NCBI RefSeq assembly: GCF_020520425.1
Contig: NC_079492.1
Coordinates: 61,317,042 to 61,381,041 of the forward strand
DNA from: Spinacia oleracea
Lineage: Eukaryota > Streptophyta > Magnoliopsida > Caryophyllales > Amaranthaceae
Length of the DNA: 64,000 nt
Direction of reading: 5' to 3'
Positions 49,201 through 59,580 of this stretch are shown one piece after another (within the stretch, counting starts at the first letter, position 1; each line of letters opens with the position of its first letter). A program made the position numbers and the translations under genes. The notes beneath the pieces were generated by a model, which searched no databases, was not told the DNA's origin, and worked only from the letters and a program-made list of their open reading frames with translations.

Positions 49201-49799
49201 AAGAAGTTTGTGATATTTTGAAAAGGTTCGCATTTCACTTGTGTTCTACCCTGTTGTGAGAGTTGTATCTGAAAAGATAAGATGGCTTGTTGTGTGTGTT
49301 GGCTCCTTGGTAAAAGAGCCCTTTCAGTAATCTTATTTTTTTTCCAAGTGTTTGTGTCCTATTTTTTTTCAAATAATTCCAGGTATAATTTCCGGTCTTT
49401 GCTTACCTTATCTGGGCAGGGTATACCAATAATAGATCTTCATGTGGAAATGTATTCTTCATGTACTAATGTAATTTCTTTGTGTTCTTCTAGGTAGTAC
49501 AACAGGTTTTTAAATCAAAATCTCGAGATCGGGTTGTAGGTTTTGGAGGAGGAATAAAGCTTAAAGATGTAAGGGGACCACAACCCAGTAGAGCAGAGCT
49601 TCAAACTAAATTGAATGCTGCCAACAAACAGAATGAAGTTCTTGCAAATCGCGTGGAGGAAGTACAAGCCGAGAACAATGAAATGAAGGAACGTGTTAGT
49701 TTGGTTGAGTCTAGAATGAAAATGTTTCAAGATTCATTGGTGTTGCAACTTAATGTTACTATTCCAACTTCACAAGCTGAATCAGAAATGCAAAAATAG
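46206..49799 (+). pseudogene. Transposase_24 (Ptta/En/Spm) type CACTA protein, seven exons, one nonsense codon
   Basis: Starts MQEKMVLPNG at 46206. Exons joined in frame by GT/AG sites: 46206-46797, 46884-47146, 47244-47462, 47533-47634, 47730-47828, 47913-47963, 49494-49799, for about 543 residues. Exon 1 is acidic (repeated EAENEAANEA, NDNDHGDE). Exons 2-5 carry the family core (KPNEKLQIQFFNNRAVGDN, WRKWRSELLRY, SRNSNNRAQYLKEL-like, FYSTRKKGTQL). The last exon ends in a predicted coiled coil (LQTKLNAANKQNEVLANRVE onward). In En/Spm systems the second protein binds subterminal repeats. A TAG at 46374-46376 interrupts exon 1 with the frame open on both sides. An internal Met at 46482 could still start a shorter product. 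Confidence 0.82.
48801..48892. repeat. 46-bp imperfect tandem repeat in the large intron
   Basis: ATTTAGAATAGTGGGAATAA recurs at 48801 and 48847 (period 46) inside the 1.5-kb sixth intron of the Transposase_24-like gene (47964-49493). The rest of that intron shows no gene. Confidence 0.75.
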
Positions 49800-50507
49800 G
49801 TCGAAGCTGCTACACATTGATCAGTTCTAGATATTTGGTGCAGATTTTCTTACTTTTTTTTAAGAACATGGAATCTTTGAGATTTAATTCTTAGTATGGA
49901 CCAAGTTATAGATATTTGATCTTATTAGTTTGGTTGTTTTGACTCACATTGAATTTTTTTATTATAAATCTTTTGTGATTGATTACGTTAATTAATATAA
50001 ATTTAGTATATTATTCTATATACTTTTTATGGTTTTGAATGAATCGCAGGTTATATATATTTTTCATATTTACGACAAACTATATATTTATTTTTAGTCA
50101 CATTAACGTCGAAATATTTTGTCGTTGTTGGACCGTAATTAAAATCATTGCGTTCATTTGATTCTCTTTTTACGTCAACTTTGTTGGTTGCTATTTGTTG
50201 TTTGTTTGACGTTATTGAATACATAATAACGACGAACAACCTTTTTGTCGTTAATAAATAACGACGAACAACCTTTTTGTCGTTAATAAATAACGACGAA
50301 CAACCTTTTTGTCGTTAATAAATAACGACGAACAATAATTCGTCGTGTAAAATTCACGACGAACGTTGACGTTAATACTAATAACGTCGGAAGCTATTAC
50401 GACAAAAATCACGACGAACTTTGTTCGTCGTTAAAGGTTTTAGCGACGACTTTTGAGACTTACAACGACGAAAAAGTTTGTCGTTAAAAACCCTTTTTCT
50501 AGTAGTG
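49800..50507 (+). repeat. Right CACTA terminus and subterminal repeat region
   Basis: After the last stop codon, AT-rich sequence gives way from about 50100 to many ACGACGAA / TTCGTCGT motifs in both orientations, ending in TTCTAGTAGTG at 50507. The motif density is higher than at the left end. Confidence 0.85.
50227..50345. repeat. 32-bp subterminal tandem repeat
   Basis: Three exact head-to-tail units beginning TAACGACGAACAACC (50227, 50259, 50291) and a partial fourth at 50323. Each unit contains an ACGACGAAC and a GTCGTTA arm, so it can fold back on itself. There are no spacers, so it is not a CRISPR array. Confidence 0.9.
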
Positions 50508-51207
50508 CTCCTTAGCTGCGCCCGAACCGAACAAGAACAAGTCCTTAGGACTCCCAGTGTCGTCCCTCCGTAGATAGTCCACAGCACGACCGGATCCGCC
50601 TTAAGTTTGACCAACTAGAATCGCCCTTAAGGTACTATAAATTTCGGCTAAATAGGGCAAGTGTTAGTGGCTGATTTTTGCTTGAAAATCTTACCTTTGA
50701 ATACTTCAATTCTCGATGTAAATATGTGACCCTAGGCACCTATTTATAGAGTTTATGGAAAGGAATTATAATCCTATTGGAATACAAATCTATTTAATTA
50801 TAATCCTACTAGGACTCTAATTAAACAAACTTTATCTATTAGGATTAGATTTAATCATATTACGAATCCCGGTAGCCTTAGGATTCCGAGTAACACGCAC
50901 GAGTGGCGCACAAGCACCGCACGCCCCCACGCAGGCCTTGCGGCCCACGCCGAGCGCACAGCGCAAGGCCCACTCGTCGCAGCCTTATCCGTGCGCGCGC
51001 CCAAGCTTTGGCTGGACCTGGCTTTTGCGCTGGGCCTGGTCGTTGATTGGCGTGTGGTTGTTTGCGCTTGGCTTGCTGGGCGATGGCCCGGCTTCGTGCT
51101 GGGCCTTCGTCTGGCAGGCCTCGTCCGATGCTAATTCGTACGATACGCTTCCGATTAAATTCTCGATTCCGGAATTCATTTTCGATACGAACAATATTTA
51201 ATATTTC
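50508..51207 (-). repeat. Right LTR of copia-1, second segment, truncated
   Basis: Resumes with CTC (target duplication) and continues the LTR through the TATA region and GC tract to ATATTTCC at 51207. There it joins gypsy gag sequence. With 27982-28105 it accounts for about 821 of the 1395 LTR bases. The missing end includes the TTCCTTCA terminus and the right target duplication. Confidence 0.88.
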
Positions 51208-52099
51208 CTTTTGGTAATTGTATATTGATCCTTTTGGTAATCCCTTGTACCAACCCGGTGCTACTCCCAGAAGTGTAGAGGGGAACACTTTGCACCACAT
51301 GGCATCGGAGTCTGTGTACAGCATCATATGTTGCTCGAACATGTTGCAATGGACCTCTGGGTCGGTTGATCCGTCATACTTGCAGAGTGGGAACTTTAAT
51401 TTTTCCATAGGTTCTTCTAGAATGTCTAAACACAGGGGTGAGTTTGCGGGTTGGATGGTATAGCGGCGTGGCGCGTACCTCTGAGTTGCCTCTCTTGCTT
51501 CCTCTATGACCATGTTTTCGGGTTGATTGCGTAGAGCGATCACTTGATGTCTATTGGGGCGGGCTTCTTGTTGTTCTATGCCTTATCCTCCGAACACGTT
51601 TCTTATAGGTAATCTCTTCCTCTTTTCACCGACTGGGGTTTCTGTTGCTTGACTTACGACTGGCATTATTGGGGCTGCGGGTTCTGTGTTTGTTTTCCTT
51701 CCTGATTTCAAAGCTGACAGCGCGGTCATCACCGCTTGCACCGTGGCCAGCTGTTCTTCTGAGAATTGGCTAGTGAGTTTTGACGGCATTTGAGTAATGT
51801 TTCTTGTCGGGCTCTCAGGCTCTTCTTCGGAGTCGTCGTCCTCCACTGTGTATCCCAGGAATTGTAGGGGTGTTTTCGTTATCTTTGTTGCTTGCTGTCG
51901 TCGTAGTTTTGCTGACTACCGACTGGCTTCCTTGGTGGAGGGTGGGCTGTGTTTCGACGGGTGTTATAATTGGTTCTGCTGCTAACTGTATGGGCTTTAG
52001 GGGTGGTGCTGTTGTTTTTGCCGTCTGTGTGCTCTGTGGGGTTGTTTTCGAGGCATGCTTTTTGCTTTTCTTATACGAATCCGACTGCGTACTCTCCAT
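51208..52099 (-). pseudogene. Gypsy gag N-terminal part
   Basis: A plausible start is MESTQSDSYKK at 52099, followed by a Thr/Pro-rich segment. A frameshift near 51850 leads into the acidic EDDDSEEEPESPTRN and SEEQLATVQAVMTAL. A stop lies near 51583. The Gag domain follows with DILEEPMEKLKFPLCKYDG, DPEVHCNMFEQHM and WYKGLPKGSIYNYQ. The last residues meet the truncated copia LTR at 51207/51208. The rest of Gag continues at 19107 leftward, with about 20 residues missing between them. Confidence 0.8.
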
Positions 52100-52193
52100 T
52101 TCTTTTGCTGATTTTTACTGGTTTTGGATATGTGAGTGTGTGTTTCTTTTTTTTTTTTTTTATGGCTGTAGGGTTTGTTTGTAGGTGGGGGTT

Positions 52194-52211
52194 CCCCTCC
52201 TTCTAGCGCCA
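52194..52211 (-). other. Primer binding site of the gypsy element
   Basis: On the minus strand TGGCGCTAGAAGGAGGGG begins two bases after a CCGGAACA LTR end. The TGG start and the position just upstream of gag support the call. I did not assign the tRNA. Confidence 0.65.
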
Positions 52212-52213
52212 AT

Positions 52214-52648
52214 TGTTCCGGTTGCGGACTTGGAACAGGAAAAAGTTGACTTGTCTCCAATACTAGATGCTGACTGTATCCTGCACAGTGAAACCGTTAA
52301 CTAGCCTCGGGGGTGATCCGAGAATTACCCCTCCGATGCTTAAGTCAGATTATGCTGATAGCTCTGTAATAAATGCTTGTAAGAATGATTGGGCTGGAAT
52401 TACGTACCTTTGGCATTGATGGCGTCCATATTTATAGACGGGTTATTTGTACGGAGGACCCGGGGTATTACCCTTTGGTCCCGGATACTCCCATTTGGGT
52501 TTTACTGATAGATACTGACAGAGAAAGGCCGACTGTGAGAAGTATACCTTAGATACCGACTGCAGTATTGGTCTTTCCTTGGTGATTATGTATCCGTAGG
52601 ACCTGTTATGGGATGTCCTACCGACTTGCCGATAGGACTTCCTGTACA
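52214..52648 (-). repeat. 5' LTR of the gypsy element (outer edge uncertain)
   Basis: The inner edge TGTTCCGG is fixed by the primer site. The outer edge is taken at TGTACA (52648), which gives imperfect terminal repeats (TGTACAGG and TGTTCCGG). A minus-strand TATA motif (CTATAAATATGG) near 52427-52438 supports promoter function. There is no second LTR in the window to confirm the length. Confidence 0.5.
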
Positions 52649-54282
52649 GTGTATTTTTAGGCCCGACTCTCCACTAAAATTTGAATACAAATTTTCATAC
52701 TGCATTATTTAATTAATCTATGTACCACTCATAAAACCGTTCAAAATCCACCCTGGCGAGAATGTAGCCTACCCCACAAACCTATCGATTCTATTTTTTT
52801 TGTTTTCTAAAGGATAGACGTATCGTTAATTTATTTATTAGGGAGTGTTTAATACTTTCTTCCTCTTTTGCGACTTTATTAAATAGCATCTAAAATTTGA
52901 TGACATGCATTTAACCACCCAAGAATCTACAATAATGCAAACTAAACGAAAAGCAAGTACACACGTATTAGCGCCATCACAATGGGCCAACCTGGCCCAT
53001 TCATGATGATGATACACAATAAATTTACAAGTCCACAACCTAACTAAACTCAATCACTGGTCTTCTCCATTTTTTAGTTTTACTTGAACCACACAAATAA
53101 ATTATTCTCATGAAGCTGTCAAATCGGAATTTCGTACAGTTATCCATTTTGATGTGGATTCGGCTCGGTCAAAAATTACCCGTTAAACATGTTTAAATCG
53201 GGACTCAAGTTAATTCAGGTTGCTTGCATATAAATATGGTTGTGGTCGTGCTGGGCCGTGCTGAGCCGTGTTTCATGCCGAGTCGTATGCCTTTGGCCTC
53301 AACAACACCGGCCTACATAAATTTCACTTGTTTTGTGCCGGTAGTCCTGGGTCGAAAATTTCAAAAAAAAAAAAGGTGTCAATAACGGCCGAAGTCTATG
53401 TTTCGTGCTTGAGTCTAATTTCACTATATCTAAGTTGTTTTGTTGTGCTTTTTAGAAAAGTTGCAGTCCGAGCCTAATCCACAATTTTGTGCCCTTGTCG
53501 AGCCGTGCTTTTCTGCGTTGTTCGTGTCGTACCTCGGCCAACGCGGCCCAATACCATCTTTAGTTACAGATTGTGTTTGGATAATTAATTTGCACGTTAA
53601 ATCAAATATATACTTGGTCCACTTGGGCTCAATTTCTAGTGTCAAACTTCTCATATAGTCATAATATATATTACCTCCGTTCTAAAATTATCTTTATGCT
53701 TACTATTTACACGGTAATTAATTATGGAATTTTAGTGAACATGTGATGGCAAGGTAACAAACGAAAAATGAGTGGCTATAAATTGTCCAATAATGTAAGT
53801 ACATGAAAATTAATATTAAAATATTATGATTAAGTAAGTTATGGTGTGCCAATTGAGAGTAAAAATATAATAAAATAAAGTGTAAATAACTTTCAGAAAT
53901 GGAGGTAGTATATACTCGATTCCAATTTCAATCGGTTTTGGCCTGTTTATCGAGTCCGGTTAATTTTTAAACGTCCTGAACAACGATGACACACAATAGT
54001 ACTAACCAAACTCTAAACAGCTGCTTCTTCAATTTTTAATTTATATTTAACCACACAAAAAAACAATATTCTGATAAACCTGATGCGTCTGTGACAAACT
54101 CATCCATCACCGAACGTGTTACCGAGTCATCCCCACCCTTCCCATTAATCGACAAACATTCTCACCAAAAAAAATTTGAGAAATTTTGGGGAGAGAAAAT
54201 CATTATATACCTGATCAGAGTGATCACAAATCCCGAGTTAGTTGTTCAATCAACTCACTCAATTTCATCCTTAAAATTAACC
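52649..54282 (+). other. Gene-poor flank upstream of the PB1-domain gene fragment
   Basis: About 1.6 kb of mixed AT-rich sequence. At 53160-53560 there is a stretch rich in GGGCC and GCCGTGC motifs of unknown nature, not coding in any convincing frame. A MITE lies at 53674-53905. The last 250 bp probably include promoter and 5' UTR of the gene starting at 54283. Confidence 0.45.
53674..53905. mobile_element. Stowaway-like MITE
   Basis: 232 bp, AT-rich, starting CCTCCGTTCTAAAATTAT and ending with its imperfect inverse (TTTCAGAAATGGAGG). It is flanked by TA on both sides (53672-53673 and 53906-53907). TA target sites and a CTCC-type terminus are characteristic of Stowaway (Tc1/mariner) MITEs. 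No coding capacity. Confidence 0.75.
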
Positions 54283-54996
54283 ATGGAGATGGACTCGGGG
54301 GCTGACTCAGTGAGTTCAACACCTCGTTCAGTCCACCACAAACACCCACTCTCCGACGACAAACCACTGGTCCGTCTCATGGTTAGCTTTGGCGGTAAAA
54401 TACTCCCACGTCCTCACGACAATCAACTCCGTTACGTCGGTGGCGATACCCGTATTGTCGCCGTCAACCGGTCTACTAGTTTCTCTCTCCTACTTTCTAA
54501 ACTCTCGAAGCTTCTATTAACCCTCAAAACTCATCCTCCACCGCCGCTGCTGCTTCTGTTGATTTTACTGTCAAATACCAGCTTCCCAACGAAGAACTAG
54601 ACGCTCTTATTACGGTTTCCACCGACGAAGATGTCGAGAATATGATGGAGGAGTTCGATCGTCTATCTCTCTCCTCCACCGATAAGATCCCACGGTTGAG
54701 GCTTTTCCTGTTTCCGGATACTAATGGTGGTGGTGGCAGTGGACAAGTTTCTAGAAGTTCGAGTATCGCGTCGCTTCTAGATGGTTCTAGGAAAAGGGAG
54801 AATTGGTTTGTCGACGCTTTGAACGGCGGTTCTACTGGTGGGTTAGAGAGGGGTAGGTCGGAAGCGTCATCGATTGTTTCGGAAGTTCCGGATTATTTAT
54901 TCGGGTTGGATAATTCCGATGAACCCCCACCTCCACCTGTGAAATTCAGGAATCGGTCCGGATTGAGTGAACCGGGTCCAGGTTCAGCACCCGGTT
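54283..54996 (+). pseudogene. 5' fragment of a PB1-domain protein gene, truncated by an LTR
   Basis: Starts MEMDSGADSVSSTPRS. A PB1 domain follows (KPLVRLMVSFGGKILPRPHD, QLRYVGGDTRIVAVNRSTSF), continuing after a one-base loss near 54511 as VDFTVKYQLPNEELDALITV, then STDEDVENMMEEFDRL and PRLRLFLFPD. A Ser/Gly-rich region and a Pro run (EPPPPPVKF) follow. PB1 domains mediate protein-protein contacts by electrostatic pairing, and such plant proteins often carry further C-terminal domains that are missing here. At about 54997 the frame runs into Ogre-like LTR sequence. It is the only host-type gene start in the window. The frameshift could be a sequencing error; the truncation is not. Confidence 0.8.
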
Positions 54997-55838
54997 CCCT
55001 TGAGAGGTGCGTTACGGTTCTTAGATAACTAACCACTTGGCTTTTCTATTTCTCCTTTTATTTAACGAATCTCGGGTTTCTAAGCAGTGTTCCAGTATTT
55101 AGGCTTAATTCATCAGCTTCAAGGGGCAGGATGCGTTCTGTTCGAATTTTGGGTCGATTGCGACAGAACGCCAGATCAATTTCGCAGCGTGAGGCTAGGC
55201 TTAAGGCTAGAGTCAATACTCAGGTTATGGAATTGTGTGTTGTGTTCACGTCGGTTTTGAGGCTGTATTTATAGGAAAAGAGTTTGTGGAAAGATAGATT
55301 TTTAGAATACGAATCCAAAAAGAATTCGGAGACGACACGGCCCCAGGTATTTTTAGCGCCCAGACCCAGGCGTTGAAAATAGGATCTGAGCCGAGCCTTT
55401 TTGTCAGATTTGGACTCTTAAACACGGAGCTTTTGAGACTTATCCGAGTTTCTTAGTGCGTATTAACTTATGACGGAATGCGTCTGGGCCCTTTACGAAC
55501 TCTAGGTTCGTTAGGAATTTAATTAATACGTAACTCTTATTTTCGAATTATAGCAGGAATAGAATTCCTTTTGCCAATTCTATCTCTTTTAGGACTTATG
55601 TTGGAGTGCAACACCTAATTCTGACAGATTTCTATCTTTTATGACTTTGCCACTTTTAACAACTACTTCTTACGGCAGTTACTATTCTTAGCAGGTTTCT
55701 ATAAATAGCAGTTTTGGCTGAAATGAAAGGGTGATTTGAGATTCGTTATTTTATAGGAGATGCGTTGCCAAGTGGAGATTTATGTTCTCATCATCGAACC
55801 TTCCCTTTCGGGAATGGGGACAAAAGTAGGTGTCTACA
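54997..55838 (-). repeat. Truncated Ogre-like LTR of unit D
   Basis: Matches positions about 610-1449 of LTR2 (8833-9672) almost base for base. The first 609 bp (plus-strand order) are missing, and the break falls directly on the PB1 gene. The right end, GTGTCTACA (55838), is the normal LTR edge followed by gag-pro. Confidence 0.9.
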
Positions 55839-58182
55839 GATGTTCTTCTCCTTTCAGGACAAACATACCGTTAAGGGTTCTTTGATATGGGGAAAGGAGG
55901 GTGGCTCGTTTTGTCTTGGCTGGCTTAAGGCGTAGCCTAGACAAGTGATCAGCAATATCTTCCTCCGTTGGTTCATAGCCTAGGCCAAAGGGAGTAGATT
56001 TGTTGGGTGGGGGATGGAACATGTAGTTCTTCTTCCTTATGCCCAATAGAGTTCCCGGGAAATAGCCCTGAGCTAGCAATATTTTAGGGATGACCCGGGA
56101 TGCACGCGGATCTAGAAATGCTAAATTATAGTCCTCAATGGATTGGATGGCTTCATCCACTTGAAAACCGTAAAGGTCTTCCCCAGTGTCGGCCGTTCCA
56201 ACCATAGTACAGCTGACGTCGAGAGGAGGGCGCGTATTTCCAGAATTACCCCGTTATGGTTAAGTTTAACCATTTGATGCAGAGTAGAAGCCACACCTCC
56301 TAAGTCATGGAGCCAAGGGCGTCCTAAGAGGAGGTTGAAAGTGGGCTTGATGTCGATTATTTGAAACTCCGTGGTACGTTCCACGGGCCCGGTTTGTATT
56401 GTGAGGTTGATTTTTCCCAACACAGGCCTTCGAGACTTATCATAAGCTCGTACTCCTTGCGTGGAGGTTTGGAAGTCATCGCTTCCTAGCCCCAAGCAAT
56501 GGGCGGTTCACAATGGGCAAACGTTTACCGCTGAACCGTTATCTACGAGTGCTAGGGGGATGTTTTGTCCTTTGCATCCAACCACTAGATAGAGGGCCTT
56601 GTTGTGGGCGCCTCCTTCTTTAGGTAAGTCTTTGTCAGTAAAAACTATTGCTTTTTCCTCAACATCTCTTGTGACGTGGTTAACCAACGAGTCAGGTGTG
56701 ATGTCCGTAGGGACTGAGATGAGGTCAAGTGAGCGAATGAGTTTTTCACGATGTTCCTTTGAAGTGCACATGAGATCCCAGATGGTAATCTCGGCTTTAG
56801 TTCTTTTTAGTTGCTTCAAGAGAGGATTTTTGATGACTTCTGCGACGGTGGTGTGCCGCACGTTTTCAGGAATCTGTCTGACTGGGATGTCGTCCATAGC
56901 GGGTGGGTGAATATCCTGTTGGTACACCCTTCCGGACCGAGTGAGATTGTCAACTTCGGACTCTTGAGGGGTGGTGTCAATGGGAGCATGCGCGGGCCAA
57001 GTTTCAGTAAAGTGGTCTTGGCCCGACACTTGAGACAGGTAGACATCTTCAGCATCATCATCCCACACGCCGCACACTTCTCTCTCGATTTGGTCCATAG
57101 GGACCACGGTGAGTGGTGCACCTTGAGGCGTGATATACACCGTAGGGTCAAAGTCCTTATTTTCTGGTTGGTCGAGAGAGATGTGACAAGAACCGAGTGG
57201 GCTCTTCTTGTTGTTGGGTTTGCCAACATTAGGGAGAGGTATTATTTCATCCTCTATCATACCCTGGATTGTGTTTTTTAGATTACAGCAGTTTTCAGTG
57301 TCATGCCCATTTCCTTGATGGAATTTGCAATAGGTGCGCTCGACCCAATATTTACTTTAGAATGAAGGGTCAGGTGTGGGGCCTATGGGCCTTAGCTTTC
57401 CTTGATTGGTTAGTCTTTGGAAGTCTTGTACCAGAGTCGACCCGAGTGGGGCAAACTTTCAATCTCGGGTCCACCTTCCAGGGCTCCTTCGGGTTGGGGT
57501 TTCCTCTAAGGCGTGGACCTCTTGGGCTTGAGGCGTGTGGCCCCTGTTGTAGGTGTTACTTTTGTATGTAGGCTTGCTTTGTACGGTTTTTGCAAGGTCA
57601 TCCTCGATTTTTATTCCTACATCATAAACCCTTTTGAAGGTATCAAGGCCCAAGTACCTAAGGTGTTGTTTATAAGCTGGGTCTAGGTTGTCAATGAATT
57701 TTTGGACCAATTCTGTGTAAGGAGGCCTATTGATTAGTTGGGCCACTTGGTCTCTCCATCCAGCAAAATAGGTCGTGAAACCTTCATTTTTCTTTTGGAA
57801 GAGTACCCCAGCTCGCGCATGGTGACTTGAAAATCCATGTTCGACGAGTATTGCTTGACGAAGACATTGACAAAGTCCTCCCAAGTGGGGAAGAGCTTAG
57901 GGTCCTGGTGGTAGTACCATTTGAGTGGCACAGGTGCCAAGGATAAAGGAAAAGTGGCAAATACATGGATTTGTCTACACCTTTCAAGTTCATGGCATTC
58001 ACGAAGCTCAAGAGATGATTACGGGGATTGTCCGTGGCTTTGAACTTTGGTAAGTCAGATGAACTGAACATTTCCGGTAGTTTGTCGGGAAAAGGTTTTG
58101 GATCGAGGGAGAAATACTTGCTCTCCATGGTTTGCTGCAGTACCATTTTTTCGATCTTCTTCTCGTTATCGAGGTCATTTTT
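55834..58182 (-). pseudogene. Gag-pro polyprotein of Ogre-like unit D (broken, interrupted)
   Basis: Collinear with unit C from its C-terminus (the TAG again inside the LTR) to the N-terminal Gag segment KNDLDNEKKIEKMVLQQTM, where copia-3 interrupts it at 58182/58183. It shares with C the gag frameshift (RELGYSSK), the TGA at 57459-57461, the TGA after NVCPL and the EIRA frameshift. It lacks C's private TAG near LINRP. A deleted base near 57954 adds a further frameshift. Non-functional. Confidence 0.85.
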
Positions 58183-59580
58183 TGTTAGGTTATGATACAT
58201 ATGACATTACATAGATCATGCGGAAACAACCATTAACCCAGGACAACATATTTTTTACACATAATCATATAGCATAATTTAGATGCATACTCTTTGTTGC
58301 GTGCCCTCCCTAGCTGCGCCCGAACCGAACAAGAACAAGTCTTTAGGACTCCAAGTGTCGTCCCTCCGTAGATAGTCCACAGCACGTCCAGATCCGCCTT
58401 AAGATTGACCAACTAGAATCGCCCTTAAGGTACTAGAAAATTTCGGCACTTTATGAGCAAGATGTGTGTTTTAATTTTCTCTCAAAAAACTCACTTTTGA
58501 ATACTTTGAAACTTGTTATAAATTGTGAGCCCTAGCCTCATATTTATAGGGGTATGGAAAGGGAATCGAAATCCTATTCAGATACAAATTAATTAAACCT
58601 AGAACCCTACAAGAACTCTAATTTAATTAATTTGTCAAATAGAATTAGTAATTTAATCATTAACCGAACTCTGCATGTTTTAGGAAACGTGCACGAACAC
58701 AAACACTTGCACACACACGCACGGCAGCCACGATGGGCCCCCATGCGTGCGCGCGAGCAGCAGCCCACGCAGCGCCCGCGCGCGCTGCGCGCTGCGCGTG
58801 TTGTGCGCGCTGTGCGCGCTGCGCAGCCTGCTGGGCCTGGCCTTGCGCTGGGCCTGGCGTGGCTGTTTGTGCGGCGCGCTTGGCTTGCTGGGCGATGGTC
58901 TGGCTTCGTGCTGGGCCTCGTCCGATGCTTATTCGTACGATGCGCTTCCGATTAAATTTTCCGATTCCGGAATTCATTTCCGATACGAACAATATTTAAT
59001 ATTTCCGATTCAGGAATTAATTTCCGTTTCGAACAAATATTTAATATTTCCGTTTCCGGAATTATTTTCCGATTCCGGTAATATTTCCGATTCTGACAAT
59101 ATTTCCGTTTCCGGCAATATTTCCGATTCTGGCAATATTTCCATTTCCGATAATATTTTCCGATACGTACCATGTTTCCGTTTCCGGCAACATCTACGAC
59201 TTGGATAATATTTATATTTCCGATACGATCCATATTTCCGTTTCCGGCAATATCATCGTTTCCGGAGTATTCATTTCTTGCCTGTGACGATCTTAGCTCC
59301 CACTGAAACCAAGATCCGTCGGTTCCGAATATTCATAGATGGAGTATTTAATGCCATTAAATACTTGATCCGTTTACGTACCATTTGTGTGACCCTACGG
59401 GTTCAGTCAAGAGTAAGCTGTGGATTAATATCATTAATTCCACTTGAACTGAAGCGGCCTCTAGCTAGGCATTCAGCTCACTTGATCTCACTGAATTATT
59501 AACTTGTTAATTAATACTGAACCGCATTTATTAGACTTAACATAGAATGCATACTTGGACCAAGGGCATTATTTCCTTCA
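58183..59580 (-). repeat. Left (3') LTR of copia-3
   Basis: 1398 bp, TGTTAGG to TTCCTTCA. Differs from the copia-2 LTR mainly in the GC-rich tract (about 58690-58925), which here is built of CGCGCTGCGCGCTG-like runs. The TTTCCG repeat array lies at about 58958-59270. The TATA motif (CCTATAAATATG on the minus strand) is near 58541-58552. Confidence 0.92.

Larger units (their letters stand above)
28106..50507 (+). mobile_element. CACTA (En/Spm-type) DNA transposon with nested copia-2
   Basis: Begins CACTACTAGAA and ends TTCTAGTAGTG, an 11-bp perfect terminal inverted repeat extended by a shared TTTTAACGACAA. It is flanked by the 3-bp duplication CTC (28103-28105 and 50508-50510). Removing it restores the copia LTR sequence found at 19231. 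It carries a TNP2-like gene (30192-33697), a Transposase_24-like gene (46206-49799), a captured zinc-knuckle exon, and subterminal ACGACG/CGTCGT repeats at both ends. Without copia-2 it is about 12.1 kb. Both transposase genes carry stops or frameshifts, so it is probably not autonomous. Confidence 0.95.
19108..51207 (-). mobile_element. Copia-1: Ty1/copia retrotransposon containing a CACTA insertion
   Basis: Left LTR 19108-20502, polypurine tract at about 20503-20513, degenerate gag-pol 21370-25326, leader to 27965, primer site about 27966-27980, and right LTR beginning at 27982. The right LTR is interrupted at 28105 by the CACTA element, resumes at 50508 and breaks off at 51207 after about 60% of its length. 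The missing LTR end and some gypsy gag sequence were probably lost in one deletion. The two LTRs differ at several positions, so this copy is older than copia-2. Confidence 0.88.
15712..52648 (-). mobile_element. Old Tat-like Ty3/gypsy element, split by nested insertions
   Basis: Minus-strand order: 5' LTR (about 52214-52648), primer site, gag (52099-51208, then 19107 leftward), protease, reverse transcriptase, RNase H and a second RNase H-like domain ending at 15712. Copia-1 plus everything nested in it occupies 19108-51207. Integrase and the 3' LTR are absent and would be expected left of the window, beyond the copia-0 LTR and the Ogre-like array. Many frameshifts and stops show it is the oldest layer. 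Confidence 0.75.

Noticed and set aside
50227..50345. Regular 32-bp repeats considered as a CRISPR-like array
   Set aside because: Units are directly adjacent without spacers and lie in the subterminal region of a plant CACTA transposon.
53160..53560. GGGCC and GCCGTGC-rich stretch considered as a gene or structured RNA
   Set aside because: No consistent frame, no terminal repeats and no clear fold; left as an unclassified repeat-like stretch.
54091..54282. Extension of the PB1 gene upstream to 54091
   Set aside because: The codons before 54283 lack family resemblance, and the ATG at 54283 leads directly into a typical acidic N-terminus and PB1 domain.
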